A stretch of 64,000 bases of DNA from an uncultured Megasphaera sp. (GCF_900539295.1 NZ_UQBH01000010.1:1-64000); one strand, 5' to 3'; counted from the first letter of the stretch, positions 47,584 through 55,960 are shown. A program made the numbers and translations. Notes: a model not told the origin generated them from the letters alone.

Positions 47584-49065
47584 ATGACAGAAAATTACAT
47601 CGACCACTTTTTTTATCATGTCTTGCCGAACCTGAAAATTGCCGTTATCGGAGATATTATGGTCGACCGCTACATCTTTGGCAAGGTCGAACGCATTTCA
47701 CCGGAAGCACCGGTGCCGGTCAATAAAGTCGATCATATGACGTCGGTCTTAGGCGGGGCGGCCAATGTCGCATCCAACTTGGCTAACTTGGACTGCCATG
47801 TCTTATTGGGCGGTCTCATCGGCGACGACGAAAACGCCGACTTGCTCCACGAATTATTGACCGAGTCCCACATCGACGGCTCAGGCCTTGTCGTGCGAAA
47901 AGGCCATGCGACGACGACGAAAATGCGCATCCTCGGCTCGCGGCAGCAGATGGTTCGCCTCGATTTTGAAGAAGTAACGCCCTTGGCTGAAACGGAAGAG
48001 GAAACCCTTCTGGCCTGGCTGAAAGATCAGCTGGAAACCGGCCTCGATGGGATTATCCTGTCGGACTACAAAAAAGGCGTTCTCACCGATTCTCTGGCTC
48101 AAAACGTCATCAAAGCGGCCAATAATGCCCATATTCCCATCCTGGTCGATCCCAAGGGAAGCGACTGGAGCAAGTATAACGGGGCCGACTTCGTGACGCC
48201 GAATATGAAAGAATTAAGCGACTGCTTGGGACGATTCGTGGCCAATGAAGGTCAGGCCGTCGTCGAAGCAGCCGGCGAGCTGTATAAAAAATACTCCTTT
48301 GCTCACCTCATGGTGACCCGCTCCGAAAAGGGCATTACCGTCGTCGGAAAAGACGGCAAAGTCTGGAATAATCCGGCCACAGCCCAGGAAGTCTTCGACG
48401 TTTCCGGTGCCGGCGATACCGTCGCCGCCGCCTTTTTATCGGCCATTGCCGGCAACTTGTCGATCCGCACCAGCCTGCAGGTGGCCAATGCCGCAGCCGG
48501 TATCGTCGTGACCAAAGTCGGGACCTATCCTATCCATCGCCATGAACTCCTGAAATTGTGGGAAGACTGGCACCCCGTCCGCTGGCAGCCTTATCGGTCC
48601 CTTACGCGGGATGAAATGGCCAAGAAAATCCGGGAATGGCAGAAAAAAGGGGAAACCGTCGTCTTTACGAACGGCTGCTTCGACATTCTCCATCGCGGCC
48701 ACGTTCTCTATTTGCAGCAGGCAGCCATGCTGGGACAGCACCTCGTCGTCGGCCTCAACTCCGATGACTCCGTACGGCGCCTCAAAGGGGAAACGAGACC
48801 GCTCGTAGCTCAGGAAGACCGGGCCGTCCTGCTCGGAGCCCTGGGATGCATCGATGACGTCGTCATCTTTGACGAAGATACGCCGAAGGAACTCTTAGAG
48901 GTCCTCCGTCCCGATATCCTGGTCAAAGGCGGCGATTATAAGGCCGATGAAGTCATTGGCCGCGAGTCCGTAAAGCGCGTAGAAATCATTTCATTTGAAG
49001 AAGGGTACTCTACGACGGGACTCGTTCAGAAAATAGCTGATTTGGTAAAGAAGGGGAAAATATGA
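47584..49065 (+). CDS. hldE: Bifunctional heptose-7-phosphate kinase / heptose-1-phosphate adenylyltransferase
   Basis: This 493-residue fusion acts in ADP-heptose synthesis for LPS core. The N-terminal ribokinase-like domain (1 to about 325) has GGAANVASNLANLD, ILVDPKGSDWSKYNGAD and DVSGAGDTVAAAF. The C-terminal nucleotidyltransferase (about 350-493) has VFTNGCFDILHRGHVLYL and LNSDDSVRRLKG. It phosphorylates D-glycero-D-manno-heptose-7-P at C1 and, after GmhB action, adds AMP. First gene of a tightly packed operon; its stop overlaps hldD by 4 bases. Confidence 0.95.
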   Translation: MTENYIDHFFYHVLPNLKIAVIGDIMVDRYIFGKVERISPEAPVPVNKVDHMTSVLGGAANVASNLANLDCHVLLGGLIGDDENADLLHELLTESHIDGSGLVVRKGHATTTKMRILGSRQQMVRLDFEEVTPLAETEEETLLAWLKDQLETGLDGIILSDYKKGVLTDSLAQNVIKAANNAHIPILVDPKGSDWSKYNGADFVTPNMKELSDCLGRFVANEGQAVVEAAGELYKKYSFAHLMVTRSEKGITVVGKDGKVWNNPATAQEVFDVSGAGDTVAAAFLSAIAGNLSIRTSLQVANAAAGIVVTKVGTYPIHRHELLKLWEDWHPVRWQPYRSLTRDEMAKKIREWQKKGETVVFTNGCFDILHRGHVLYLQQAAMLGQHLVVGLNSDDSVRRLKGETRPLVAQEDRAVLLGALGCIDDVVIFDEDTPKELLEVLRPDILVKGGDYKADEVIGRESVKRVEIISFEEGYSTTGLVQKIADLVKKGKI

Positions 49066-50027
49066 AAATAGTAACAGGCGGTGCCGGTTTTATCGGCAGC
49101 AATATCGTAAAGCAACTGAATAATCGGGGAATCGACGACATCCTCATTGTCGACGACCTGACCGACGGCCGCAAGTGCCGCAACCTTCAGGGCCTCGATT
49201 TCTTTGACTATATGGATTACGCCGACTTCGATGAACAGATGGCCGACGATACTTTTGACTGCGGCTACATCGACGTCGTCTTCCACGAAGGGGCCTGCTC
49301 GGATACGATGAATTACGACGGCCGCTACATGATGAAAAACAACTATGAAGGCAGCAAGAATCTCCTGCGCTACTGCATGAGCCGGAAGATTCCCTTCCTC
49401 TACGCATCGTCGGCATCGACTTACGGCAGCGGCCGGAACGGCTTCCGCGAAGATCCGTCTTGCGAAGAAGCCCTCAATCCCTATGCTTATTCCAAGCTCC
49501 AGTTCGACCGCTTCGTTCGCCGTGTCCAGCCCATCGCCAAGAGCCAGATCGTCGGCTTCCGTTATTTCAACGTCTTCGGACCTCAGGAAAACCATAAGGA
49601 CAAGATGGCATCTCTGGTTTACCAGAAATACCACGAACTCCAGGAAACGGGGAAGATCACCCTCTTTAAAGGGACGGCAGGCTACGAAGACGGCGGGCAG
49701 ATCCGCGATTTCATCTACGTCAACGATGTAGTAAACGTCATCTTCTACTTCTGGGAACACCCGGAACTGTCGGGCATCTATAACTGCGGTACCGGCATCG
49801 GCCATACCTTCAATGAATTCGTCCAGGGCGTCATCGACTACTGCGGCAAGGGCCACATCGAATACGTTCCCTTCCCGGACGTCCTCAAGGGCAAATATCA
49901 GAGCTATACCCAGGCCGATACGGAAAACCTCATGAAAGCCGGTTATGACAAGGGCTTTACCATCCTGTCGGAAGCCGTTAAGGAATACTGCAGCATCCTC
50001 GAAAAGAACGGCGGCTATTTCGCATGA
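49062..50027 (+). CDS. hldD: ADP-L-glycero-D-manno-heptose 6-epimerase
   Basis: This 321-residue SDR epimerase has the NAD(P) motif VTGGAGFIGSNIVKQLN, LIVDDLTDGRKCRNL, the catalytic YASSASTYGSG and YAYSKLQFDRF with the Tyr/Lys pair, and FNVFGPQENHKDKMAS. It converts ADP-D,D-heptose to the L,D form used in LPS inner core. It overlaps hldE and gmhB by 4 bases each. Standard length. Confidence 0.95.
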   Translation: MKIVTGGAGFIGSNIVKQLNNRGIDDILIVDDLTDGRKCRNLQGLDFFDYMDYADFDEQMADDTFDCGYIDVVFHEGACSDTMNYDGRYMMKNNYEGSKNLLRYCMSRKIPFLYASSASTYGSGRNGFREDPSCEEALNPYAYSKLQFDRFVRRVQPIAKSQIVGFRYFNVFGPQENHKDKMASLVYQKYHELQETGKITLFKGTAGYEDGGQIRDFIYVNDVVNVIFYFWEHPELSGIYNCGTGIGHTFNEFVQGVIDYCGKGHIEYVPFPDVLKGKYQSYTQADTENLMKAGYDKGFTILSEAVKEYCSILEKNGGYFA

Positions 50028-50545
50028 GAAAGGCTGTCTTTTTCGACCGCGACGGCGTCTTAAACGTCGATAAGTCTTATTTAGGATTCATCAAGGATTT
50101 TGAATGGATGGACGGCGCCAAAGAAGCCCTGGCCTATCTGACGGCCGAAGGCTATGCCATCATCGTCGTCACCAATCAGAGCGGCGTGGCCCGCGGCTAT
50201 TACACCGAAGACGATGTAAAGACCCTTCATGACTGGATGTGTCGTGAGGCCGCTTCTGCCGGCGGGACGATTACCGCCGTTTACTACTGCCCCTACCTCG
50301 AAGGGGCGCCGATAAAAGATTACGATAAAAAAAGCGATTGGCGAAAACCGGAACCGGGAATGGTTCTGGCAGCCGCCCGCGATTACGATATCGACTTGTC
50401 CCAATCGTTTATGATCGGCGACATGCCCCTCGACGTCGAATGCGGCCGCCGAGCCGGCATGGACGGCTACTTATTCACCGGCGGCAGGCTCGATGATTTT
50501 GTAAAGGCTATTGTCACAGAAAGGAAGGAACGTGAAAGCGTATAA
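50024..50545 (+). CDS. gmhB: D-glycero-beta-D-manno-heptose-1,7-bisphosphate 7-phosphatase
   Basis: This 173-residue HAD phosphatase has the catalytic FFDRDGVLNVD (Asp8, Asp10), IIVVTNQSGVARGYY and SFMIGDMPLDVECGRRAGM. In E. coli GmhB a structural zinc is held by a CxH...CxC set. Here only Cys89 remains (YYCPYLEG): the His is Tyr91 and the CxC is Ser104-Asp105-Trp106 before RKPEPGM. The catalytic residues are complete, so it is probably active without that zinc site. It overlaps hldD by 4 bases and the next gene by 14. Confidence 0.9.
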   Translation: MRKAVFFDRDGVLNVDKSYLGFIKDFEWMDGAKEALAYLTAEGYAIIVVTNQSGVARGYYTEDDVKTLHDWMCREAASAGGTITAVYYCPYLEGAPIKDYDKKSDWRKPEPGMVLAAARDYDIDLSQSFMIGDMPLDVECGRRAGMDGYLFTGGRLDDFVKAIVTERKERESV

Positions 50546-51563
50546 AAACATATTGGTCATCAAGATGAGTTCCCTTGGTGACGTTCTTCATTCGCTGCCG
50601 ACGCTCCATGCACTGCGACAAAATTGCCCCGACGCCCGCATCGTTTGGGCCGTCCATCAACAGTTCGCCCCGGTTTTGCCGGGAAAGCCCTATATTGACG
50701 ACGTCATCTATGTCGACAAAAAGCGGCTGAAATCCCCGTCGTATTGGATGGAACTGCGCCATACACTCCATGCGTACGACTTCAATCTCTGCCTCGACCT
50801 GCAGGGCTTGGCTAAAAGTGCCGTCGTCGCCTTCCTCAGCGGTGCCAAAGAAAAATACGGCTACTGGGAAATGCGCGAAGGGAGCTTTTTGGTCAGTAAA
50901 GGCCTGGTCGGAGACCATAAATACGACCACGTCATCGAGCGCTACCTCGATACGATTCGGGCCTTAGGCGGCCGTGTCGACGACCTGGTTTTTCCCCTGC
51001 CGGATATTACGGCAGAGAAGGAGGCCTGGCGCCGGCGCCTGTCACAAGACGGCCTTCAAGGGCCGTACGTCGCCGTCGTTCCCGGTGCCCGCTGGGACGT
51101 CAAAGAATGGCCCCTTGACTATTGGAGCCGCTTTTTGCAGCGCCTGACCGATAAGGGACTGTCAGCCGTCATCCTAGGCGGCGGCGACGACCAGGAGAAG
51201 GGCCGCGTCCTCAAAGAAGGGGACGGATCGGGCCGTGTCTTTGACTATACCGGTAAGACCGATCTCCGCCAACTCCTGGCGGCCATCGATGAAAGCCTGG
51301 TTTACATCAGTGCCGACACGGGGCCTCTTCACATAGCCAACGCCCTTAAAAAGGAACTCATCGCCCTCTTCGGGCCGACGTCTCCCGAACGGACCGGCCC
51401 CTACGGCGGCAGTGACCGTTCTTACATCCATCTCGTCATTTCGCCGACGTCGAAAGCCACGCCGGAAGAACCGCTCATAGACGATCCGGACTGCATGGCT
51501 CAGATTACCGTCGATATGGTGTGGAACCTTTTTAAAGAGGTATTGAAGAAGGTGGAATCATGA
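50532..51563 (+). CDS. Glycosyltransferase family 9, heptosyltransferase I-like
   Basis: This 343-residue GT-B protein of family GT9 begins NILVIKMSSLGDVLHSLPTL, the usual start of WaaC/WaaF-type enzymes. CLDLQGLAKSAVVAFLSGAK resembles WaaC, which adds the first heptose to Kdo. AVVPGARWDVKEWPLDYW and YISADTGPLHIANALKKELI are the donor-site motifs. The start is GTG with AAGGAAGG just upstream, inside gmhB. Its stop overlaps the second GT9 gene by 4 bases. Acceptor assignment is by similarity pattern and operon position. Confidence 0.88.
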   Translation: MKAYKNILVIKMSSLGDVLHSLPTLHALRQNCPDARIVWAVHQQFAPVLPGKPYIDDVIYVDKKRLKSPSYWMELRHTLHAYDFNLCLDLQGLAKSAVVAFLSGAKEKYGYWEMREGSFLVSKGLVGDHKYDHVIERYLDTIRALGGRVDDLVFPLPDITAEKEAWRRRLSQDGLQGPYVAVVPGARWDVKEWPLDYWSRFLQRLTDKGLSAVILGGGDDQEKGRVLKEGDGSGRVFDYTGKTDLRQLLAAIDESLVYISADTGPLHIANALKKELIALFGPTSPERTGPYGGSDRSYIHLVISPTSKATPEEPLIDDPDCMAQITVDMVWNLFKEVLKKVES

Positions 51564-52609
51564 TTAACTTACGCAAGAAGAAAATAATTGTCACCTTTCT
51601 CATGCATCTTGGCGATCTCATTCTGATTACGCCCTTTCTGCAGGTCCTGCGCCGCCACGCCCAAGGATCGGACATCACCCTCGTCGTCGACGAGAAGGTT
51701 GCCGATGTCGTCCGCTACAACCCCGATATCGATCACCTGATTACCGTCGATAAAAAGGGGAAGGACAATTCGATCAGCGCCTTGTGGCATATCGGCCGCC
51801 GCCTGCATCAAGCGCACTACGATATTCTGATTAACCTGCATCCCAATGAACGGACGTCGTTTTTGGCAGCCGTCATCCATGCTAAGAAATTCGTCGGCAT
51901 GAGCCATTTCCTGGCCCGTCCTTTGATGAACCGCTATACGCGGCTGGACCGCATCCATCTCCACGCCGCCGATATGTACATCAACGTCCTGGCCCAGCTC
52001 GGCATCGACGACTATCGCAGCGACGGCCTGCAGTTTGTCACGTCGAAAGCTTGGGATGACAAGGCAGCTGAATTTTATGAATCCCACGGCGTCTCGCCGG
52101 CAGACAGCCTCATCGGCTTCAACATCGGCAGCGCCGTTCCTCAAAAACGGTGGCCGGCCAAGCGGTTTGCCGCCGTGGCCGACTACTTTGGCCGCCGAGG
52201 CTTCAAATGCGTCTTCTTCGGCGGCGATATGGACCGCGATATGGTAAGCGAAGCGACGGGGGAAATGACCTCGAAGCCCATTGTGGCCACCGGGGCCTTT
52301 ACCATCGGCGAACTGGCCGCAGCCATTCGCAGGTGTTCCCTGTTCATCACCAACGACAGCGGTCCCATGCATATCGCCGTCAGCCAACGGGTGCCCTTGG
52401 TCGCCCTCTACGGGCCGAGCAATCCCAAGCTCTACGGTCCCTATACGGACCGGGCCATCGTCCTGGAATCGACGGACCATTATGAAGTCGGCAAGAGCAT
52501 GAAGAAAATTATCCGCGAAGGCAACTATAAAGGTATTTCGGTTATTCCCATGAGCCAGGTCATCGCCGCAGGCGAAGAACTCCTGAGCCGCTATTATGGA
52601 AGAACATAA
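51560..52609 (+). CDS. Glycosyltransferase family 9, second heptosyltransferase
   Basis: This is a 349-residue GT9 protein. KIIVTFLMHLGDLILITPFL is the N-terminal motif, ILINLHPNERTSFLAAVIHA the acceptor-side strand, GFNIGSAVPQKRWPAKRFA and FITNDSGPMHIAVSQRVPLV the ADP-heptose site. It may add a second heptose or another core sugar (WaaF/WaaQ-like). Last gene of the heptose operon. Isomerase gmhA and the Kdo genes are not in the window. Confidence 0.88.
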   Translation: MINLRKKKIIVTFLMHLGDLILITPFLQVLRRHAQGSDITLVVDEKVADVVRYNPDIDHLITVDKKGKDNSISALWHIGRRLHQAHYDILINLHPNERTSFLAAVIHAKKFVGMSHFLARPLMNRYTRLDRIHLHAADMYINVLAQLGIDDYRSDGLQFVTSKAWDDKAAEFYESHGVSPADSLIGFNIGSAVPQKRWPAKRFAAVADYFGRRGFKCVFFGGDMDRDMVSEATGEMTSKPIVATGAFTIGELAAAIRRCSLFITNDSGPMHIAVSQRVPLVALYGPSNPKLYGPYTDRAIVLESTDHYEVGKSMKKIIREGNYKGISVIPMSQVIAAGEELLSRYYGRT

Positions 52610-52639
52610 ATCTTGTATTCTATTTGGAGGTGTCATGTC

Positions 52640-53218
52640 ATGAAAAAATTTATCTTAACGGCGACACTGGCAGCATTTGCCATTACGTCAGCAGCGTGGG
52701 CAGCCCCTATCAAAAACGAGCAGCCCGGTGATTTGAAAGCGAACATCAACTATGGCTTTGACCAAAAAGAAGGTCACGGCGACGCCGACAGCCGCTTTAC
52801 CGGCGGCGACGTCACCTACGTTCTGAATGACCGCTGGAATGTACAGTACATCAACAACTATACGAAGGGCGACGATTCCCACAAGATCAATGAAAACTAT
52901 CTCGTAGGCAATTACCGCCTGACGGAATACCTCTCGGCTTATGCCGGTGCTTCCTACGTTAAGACCGATACGTACAACACGAAAAAATCCTACGGCTACC
53001 AGATCGGTGTCCGCGGCCAGGTTCCCATTGCCGAACGCTGGCAGGGCTTTGCTTCCATCGGTGTCGGCGATGACGTCAATACCTATGAAATCGGCGTCGG
53101 CTACGACATTACGCCGCAGTGGGACGCTCATCTCAAATATCGCCGCAGCAGCGTCGATGTCGACAACTATGATGACGACGTCCGCGGCTGGCAGGTCGGT
53201 ATGGGCTATAAGTTCTAA
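52640..53218 (+). CDS. Small outer-membrane beta-barrel protein
   Basis: This 192-residue protein has a signal peptide (KKFILTATLAAFAITSAAWA, cleavage before APIK). The mature part alternates short amphipathic strands (NINYGFDQKEG, FTGGDVTYVLNDRWNVQYIN, YEIGVGYDITPQWDAHLKYR) and ends GMGYKF, with the final Phe expected of an outer-membrane barrel of about eight strands. The function is unknown. GGAGG is 9 bases before the ATG. It follows the LPS operon by 30 bases and may be co-transcribed. Confidence 0.8.
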   Translation: MKKFILTATLAAFAITSAAWAAPIKNEQPGDLKANINYGFDQKEGHGDADSRFTGGDVTYVLNDRWNVQYINNYTKGDDSHKINENYLVGNYRLTEYLSAYAGASYVKTDTYNTKKSYGYQIGVRGQVPIAERWQGFASIGVGDDVNTYEIGVGYDITPQWDAHLKYRRSSVDVDNYDDDVRGWQVGMGYKF

Positions 53219-53220
53219 CG

Positions 53221-53250
53221 TTGACAATGGGGCAGCCTGTCCCGTATAAT
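53221..53250 (+). promoter_or_regulatory. Strong promoter of the structured RNA
   Basis: A consensus TTGACA (53221-53226) and a consensus TATAAT (53245-53250) are 18 bases apart, beginning 2 bases after the barrel gene stop. No start codon with a ribosome site follows. Confidence 0.82.
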
Positions 53251-53256
53251 GTAGCA

Positions 53257-53517
53257 ATGACATGTGCTGTGGTTGAAAGTCGATGTCAGTCGCAGACGAA
53301 GCGATCCACGTAAGGTGCCCAAAGCGGTACTGATCATAGTGCGGCCTAGAAGTAAGACCTGCCGCGTCATAAAACGCGAGAGGACTATTAGTGGGGGACA
53401 AAAGTCTATGAGCAAGGGTCCCGGCAGGCGAGTGTGGGGGTAAAGACCAGGTCAGGCATGTCACAGTGATAAGGTCTCGCATAAAGGCTCGTGCCACTAT
53501 GCGGGACCTTGTTTTTT
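53257..53517 (+). ncRNA. Unclassified structured RNA, about 260 nt, independent gene
   Basis: This transcript unit has a consensus promoter, no open frame and a strong intrinsic terminator. TGACATG near the 5' end (53258-53264) can pair with CATGTCA (53457-53463), closing about 200 nt. Inside are hairpins TCGC/GCGA (near 53290-53304), GTACT/AGTGC (near 53337-53352) and a long-range CCTGCCG/CGGCAGG pairing (near 53368 and 53422). The terminator stem is 53471-53483 with 53498-53510, followed by TTTTTT. I see none of the hallmark motifs of tmRNA, RNase P, SRP RNA or a T-box. It could be a divergent 6S RNA, whose long closed-end hairpin shape it partly resembles, or a new class. Confidence 0.65.
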
Positions 53518-53564
53518 CCCATTCTTAAAGTTCAGTTTAAGGGGCATAAATCGTTGTTTTTTGT

Positions 53565-53593
53565 TTGACGGATGATTGTTCGTATAGTAAAAT
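53565..53593 (+). promoter_or_regulatory. Promoter of the thioesterase/acyl-CoA dehydrogenase operon
   Basis: TTGACG (53565-53570) and TAAAAT (53588-53593) are 17 bases apart, 40 bases before the first start codon. Confidence 0.7.
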
Positions 53594-53632
53594 ATAAGGG
53601 ATTTATGTATTAGCCTAAGGAGTGGAGTCATA

Positions 53633-54067
53633 ATGGATCGCGAATGGTTAGAGCATGAGATTAACAGAAATCCTTTTGACACCTTTATGCAGTTCCATGT
53701 AGCCAAGGCTGAACAGGAGTGTACTGTTCTCACCTTTGAGAATAAGGGCTCAAAATGGGATAATCCCAATGGTACGATGTACGGCGGCGTGCTGTACTCC
53801 ATGGCCGATTCAGCGATGGAAGCTGCCTGTGCCGTTCACGGCAAGGCCGTCCTGACCCTGGATCTGGGCATGAACTACTTGCGCCCGGCTTTTGCCGATA
53901 CGGTCATCCGTGCCGAAGCAAAGATCATTCACAACGGCCGCACGACGATGGTCGCTCTTTGTGATTTTTACGATAATGACAATCGCTACTTAGCGCATGG
54001 CAAGGGAACCTTTTTCGTAACCGGACCTTACGGCGGCGAAGAACAAGGGGGTACGGCCAATGGATGA
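53633..54067 (+). CDS. PaaI-family hotdog thioesterase (first of a tandem pair)
   Basis: This 144-residue hotdog protein has WDNPNGTMYGGVLYSMADSA, the PaaI/YbgC-like core with the G-x-x-x-GG helix start, and ALCDFYDNDNRYLAHGKGTF as the last strand pair. Such enzymes hydrolyse acyl- or aryl-CoA thioesters. AAGGAGTGGAGTC lies before the ATG. The next gene is a second member of the same family that overlaps it by 8 bases, which suggests a heteromeric enzyme or two substrate ranges. Confidence 0.82.
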   Translation: MDREWLEHEINRNPFDTFMQFHVAKAEQECTVLTFENKGSKWDNPNGTMYGGVLYSMADSAMEAACAVHGKAVLTLDLGMNYLRPAFADTVIRAEAKIIHNGRTTMVALCDFYDNDNRYLAHGKGTFFVTGPYGGEEQGGTANG

Positions 54068-54503
54068 GCAAAAAAACGGCATCGGTGTGTCCGATTCTGC
54101 CAGAATGCATGCCATCATCGAAGGCATTTATGCCAGGACGCCGTATTTTAAGAGCATGCCCTGCACCATCGAAACGGTGGCTGTCGGCCGCGTTCGCGTC
54201 GGCTTTCACATCAGCCGCCACATTTGTAATTATCGCAATATCGCCTCAGGCGGTGTTCTGGCAGCCTTCTGTGATACCCTCATGGGCATGGCCTGCCGGA
54301 CGATGGGTTTTCAGGTGACGACCCTGGAAATCAATATGAATTACATTCGCAGTGTCAACAGCGGCGAGCACATTACCGGTATCGGACAGGTTATCCATCA
54401 CGGCAGGAATACGATTGTCGTCGAATGTGAATGCCGCGGTGCCGACGGTACTGTCGTCGTAAAGGGGCGGTCGTCCTTTTACATTTTAAAAAGAATCGAT
54501 TAA
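54060..54503 (+). CDS. PaaI-family hotdog thioesterase (second of a tandem pair)
   Basis: This is a 147-residue paralogue of the previous product. RNIASGGVLAAFCDTLMGMA is the hotdog helix with its conserved Gly-Gly and Asp, followed by TTLEINMNYIRSVNSGEHIT and VVKGRSSFYILK. Similarity to the first copy is limited to the fold motifs, so the duplication is old. The ATG lies within the end of the first gene. An acyl-CoA dehydrogenase gene follows 41 bases later, so both may act on its substrate or product. Confidence 0.82.
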   Translation: MDEQKNGIGVSDSARMHAIIEGIYARTPYFKSMPCTIETVAVGRVRVGFHISRHICNYRNIASGGVLAAFCDTLMGMACRTMGFQVTTLEINMNYIRSVNSGEHITGIGQVIHHGRNTIVVECECRGADGTVVVKGRSSFYILKRID

Positions 54504-54544
54504 TATGATATTCACGTATTACAGGGAAGGTTGGTTAGTACAAG

Positions 54545-55684
54545 ATGGATTTTGCTTATAACGACGAACAGAAAGATATCATCAAAGTCGTCCGCGACTT
54601 GGTGCAAAAAGAAATCGTCCCCTACGCTGCAGAAATGGATGAAACGGGAAAGCTCCACGAAGGGCTTTTGGAAAAATTGGCAGCACAGGGGCTATTGGGC
54701 GTCGCTATTCCGGAAGAATTTGGTGGAGCCGGACTGGATGCCATCACCATTGCTGGTGTTTATGAAGAATTAGCGAAAGGCTGCGGCGGCGTCGCAACGA
54801 CGGTAGCTGCTAATGCCCTGGCTTCGTACCCGGTCATCCTGGCCGGCAACGACGACCAGAAGAAGCGCTATTTTGACGTCATCAATGAAGATAACCTGGC
54901 TGCATTCGCACTGACGGAACCGGGCACGGGTTCCGACGCAGGCTCCGTATCGACACGGGCCACGAAGACGGAAGACGGCAAAGGCTATCTCTTGAACGGT
55001 ACGAAATGTTTCATCACCAACGGCGGTTTAGCCGAAATCTTTGTCGTCTTTGCCAATACCCGTAAAACCGGCGGTATTCGCGGCCTTACGCCGTTCATCG
55101 TCCGCAAGGGCACTCCGGGCTTTACCATCGGTAAGGAAGAAAATAAGATGGGTATCCGTGCGTCCAACACGACGGAACTCATTTTCGACAACTGCTTCGT
55201 CCCTGTTGAAGACCGTCTCGGCCGCGAAGGCAGCGGTTTCCGCATCGCCATGGCAACCCTCGACGCTGCTCGTCCCTTCGTAGGTGCCGTTTCCGTCGGC
55301 ATTGCCGAAGCTGCTTTCCGGGCTTGCTGTGAATACGCTAAAGTTCGCGTACAGTTCGGCAAACCGATCGCATCCTTCCAGATGGTCCAGGCTATGATTG
55401 CCGATATGGCCATGAAGGTCGAAGGCGCTCGTCTCCTCGTCCACCGCGCATGCTGGATGAAGGACCAGGGCATGGACTTCAGCCGTGAAGCTGCCATTGC
55501 CAAATGCAACGCATCTGACGTCGCCATGCAGGTTACGACCGACGCCGTTCAGGTTATGGGCGGGTACGGCTACATCAAGGAATACCCTGTCGAAAAATAC
55601 ATGCGCGATGCCAAGATCATGCAGATCTATGAAGGCACTAACCAGATTCAGCGCTTAGTTATTGCCAATAAGACACTTTACTGA
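54545..55684 (+). CDS. Acyl-CoA dehydrogenase (short-chain, butyryl-CoA type)
   Basis: This is a 379-residue flavoenzyme. FALTEPGTGSDAGSVSTRAT and GTKCFITNGGLAEIFVVFA bind FAD, RVQFGKPIASFQMVQAMIAD is a signature, and QVMGGYGYIKEYPVEKYMRD and IYEGTNQIQ end the core; Glu363 in YEGTNQ is the catalytic base position of short-chain and butyryl-CoA dehydrogenases. It is distinct in sequence from the best-known Megasphaera butyryl-CoA dehydrogenase as I recall it, so the substrate is open. No etfAB genes are adjacent. GGAAGGTTGG precedes the start. Its last codons contain the pheS promoter. Confidence 0.9.
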   Translation: MDFAYNDEQKDIIKVVRDLVQKEIVPYAAEMDETGKLHEGLLEKLAAQGLLGVAIPEEFGGAGLDAITIAGVYEELAKGCGGVATTVAANALASYPVILAGNDDQKKRYFDVINEDNLAAFALTEPGTGSDAGSVSTRATKTEDGKGYLLNGTKCFITNGGLAEIFVVFANTRKTGGIRGLTPFIVRKGTPGFTIGKEENKMGIRASNTTELIFDNCFVPVEDRLGREGSGFRIAMATLDAARPFVGAVSVGIAEAAFRACCEYAKVRVQFGKPIASFQMVQAMIADMAMKVEGARLLVHRACWMKDQGMDFSREAAIAKCNASDVAMQVTTDAVQVMGGYGYIKEYPVEKYMRDAKIMQIYEGTNQIQRLVIANKTLY

Positions 55685-55690
55685 TACAAT
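55662..55690 (+). promoter_or_regulatory. Promoter of pheST inside the acyl-CoA dehydrogenase 3' end
   Basis: TTGCCA (55662-55667) and TACAAT (55685-55690) have a 17-base spacer. The -35 and spacer are in the last codons of the upstream gene. Confidence 0.65.
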
Positions 55691-55696
55691 GTATCG

Positions 55697-55935
55697 TGAA
55701 TTGAACAGCGATTTATTATGACGATGATAAAGAGGGCATGAAGGGACTTCCGTTTACAGGGAATCCGGGTCATGATTGAGAGCCCGGAGGCGGAAGCTTC
55801 ATGCGTTCACTTTAGAGTCTCCTGCTGAACGGAGTAGGCAGGACGGGTGTTCCCGTTACAGGATATGAGAGAATCAAGTAGGGTGGTACCGCGGATAAGA
55901 CTTTCGCCCCTTAGGGGGCGGGAGTCTATTTTTTA
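55697..55935 (+). promoter_or_regulatory. T-box leader, phenylalanine type
   Basis: The T-box sequence AGGGTGGTACCGCGG is at 55880-55894, and a terminator follows at 55898-55935 (AGACT/AGTCT with GCCCC/GGGGC inside, then TTTTTT). Stem I is closed by GCATGAAG and CTTCATGC; a TTC codon (55798-55800) in the 3' side near its base is the likely specifier, which fits Phe and the downstream pheS. Uncharged tRNA(Phe) should stabilise the antiterminator. Confidence 0.9.
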
Positions 55936-55960
55936 TGTACTTGCCAGTAGGAGGAAAACC

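Noticed and set aside
53325..53375. Possible cobalamin riboswitch, from AAGGTGCCC and GACCTGCC within the structured RNA
   Set aside because: The other conserved cobalamin elements are absent and the transcript ends in its own terminator before the next gene's promoter.
53257..53517. Assignment of the structured RNA to RNase P, tmRNA or SRP RNA
   Set aside because: The universal motifs (GAGGAAAGTCC/ACAGAA, tRNA-like ends, GGAAGGAAGCA) were not found.
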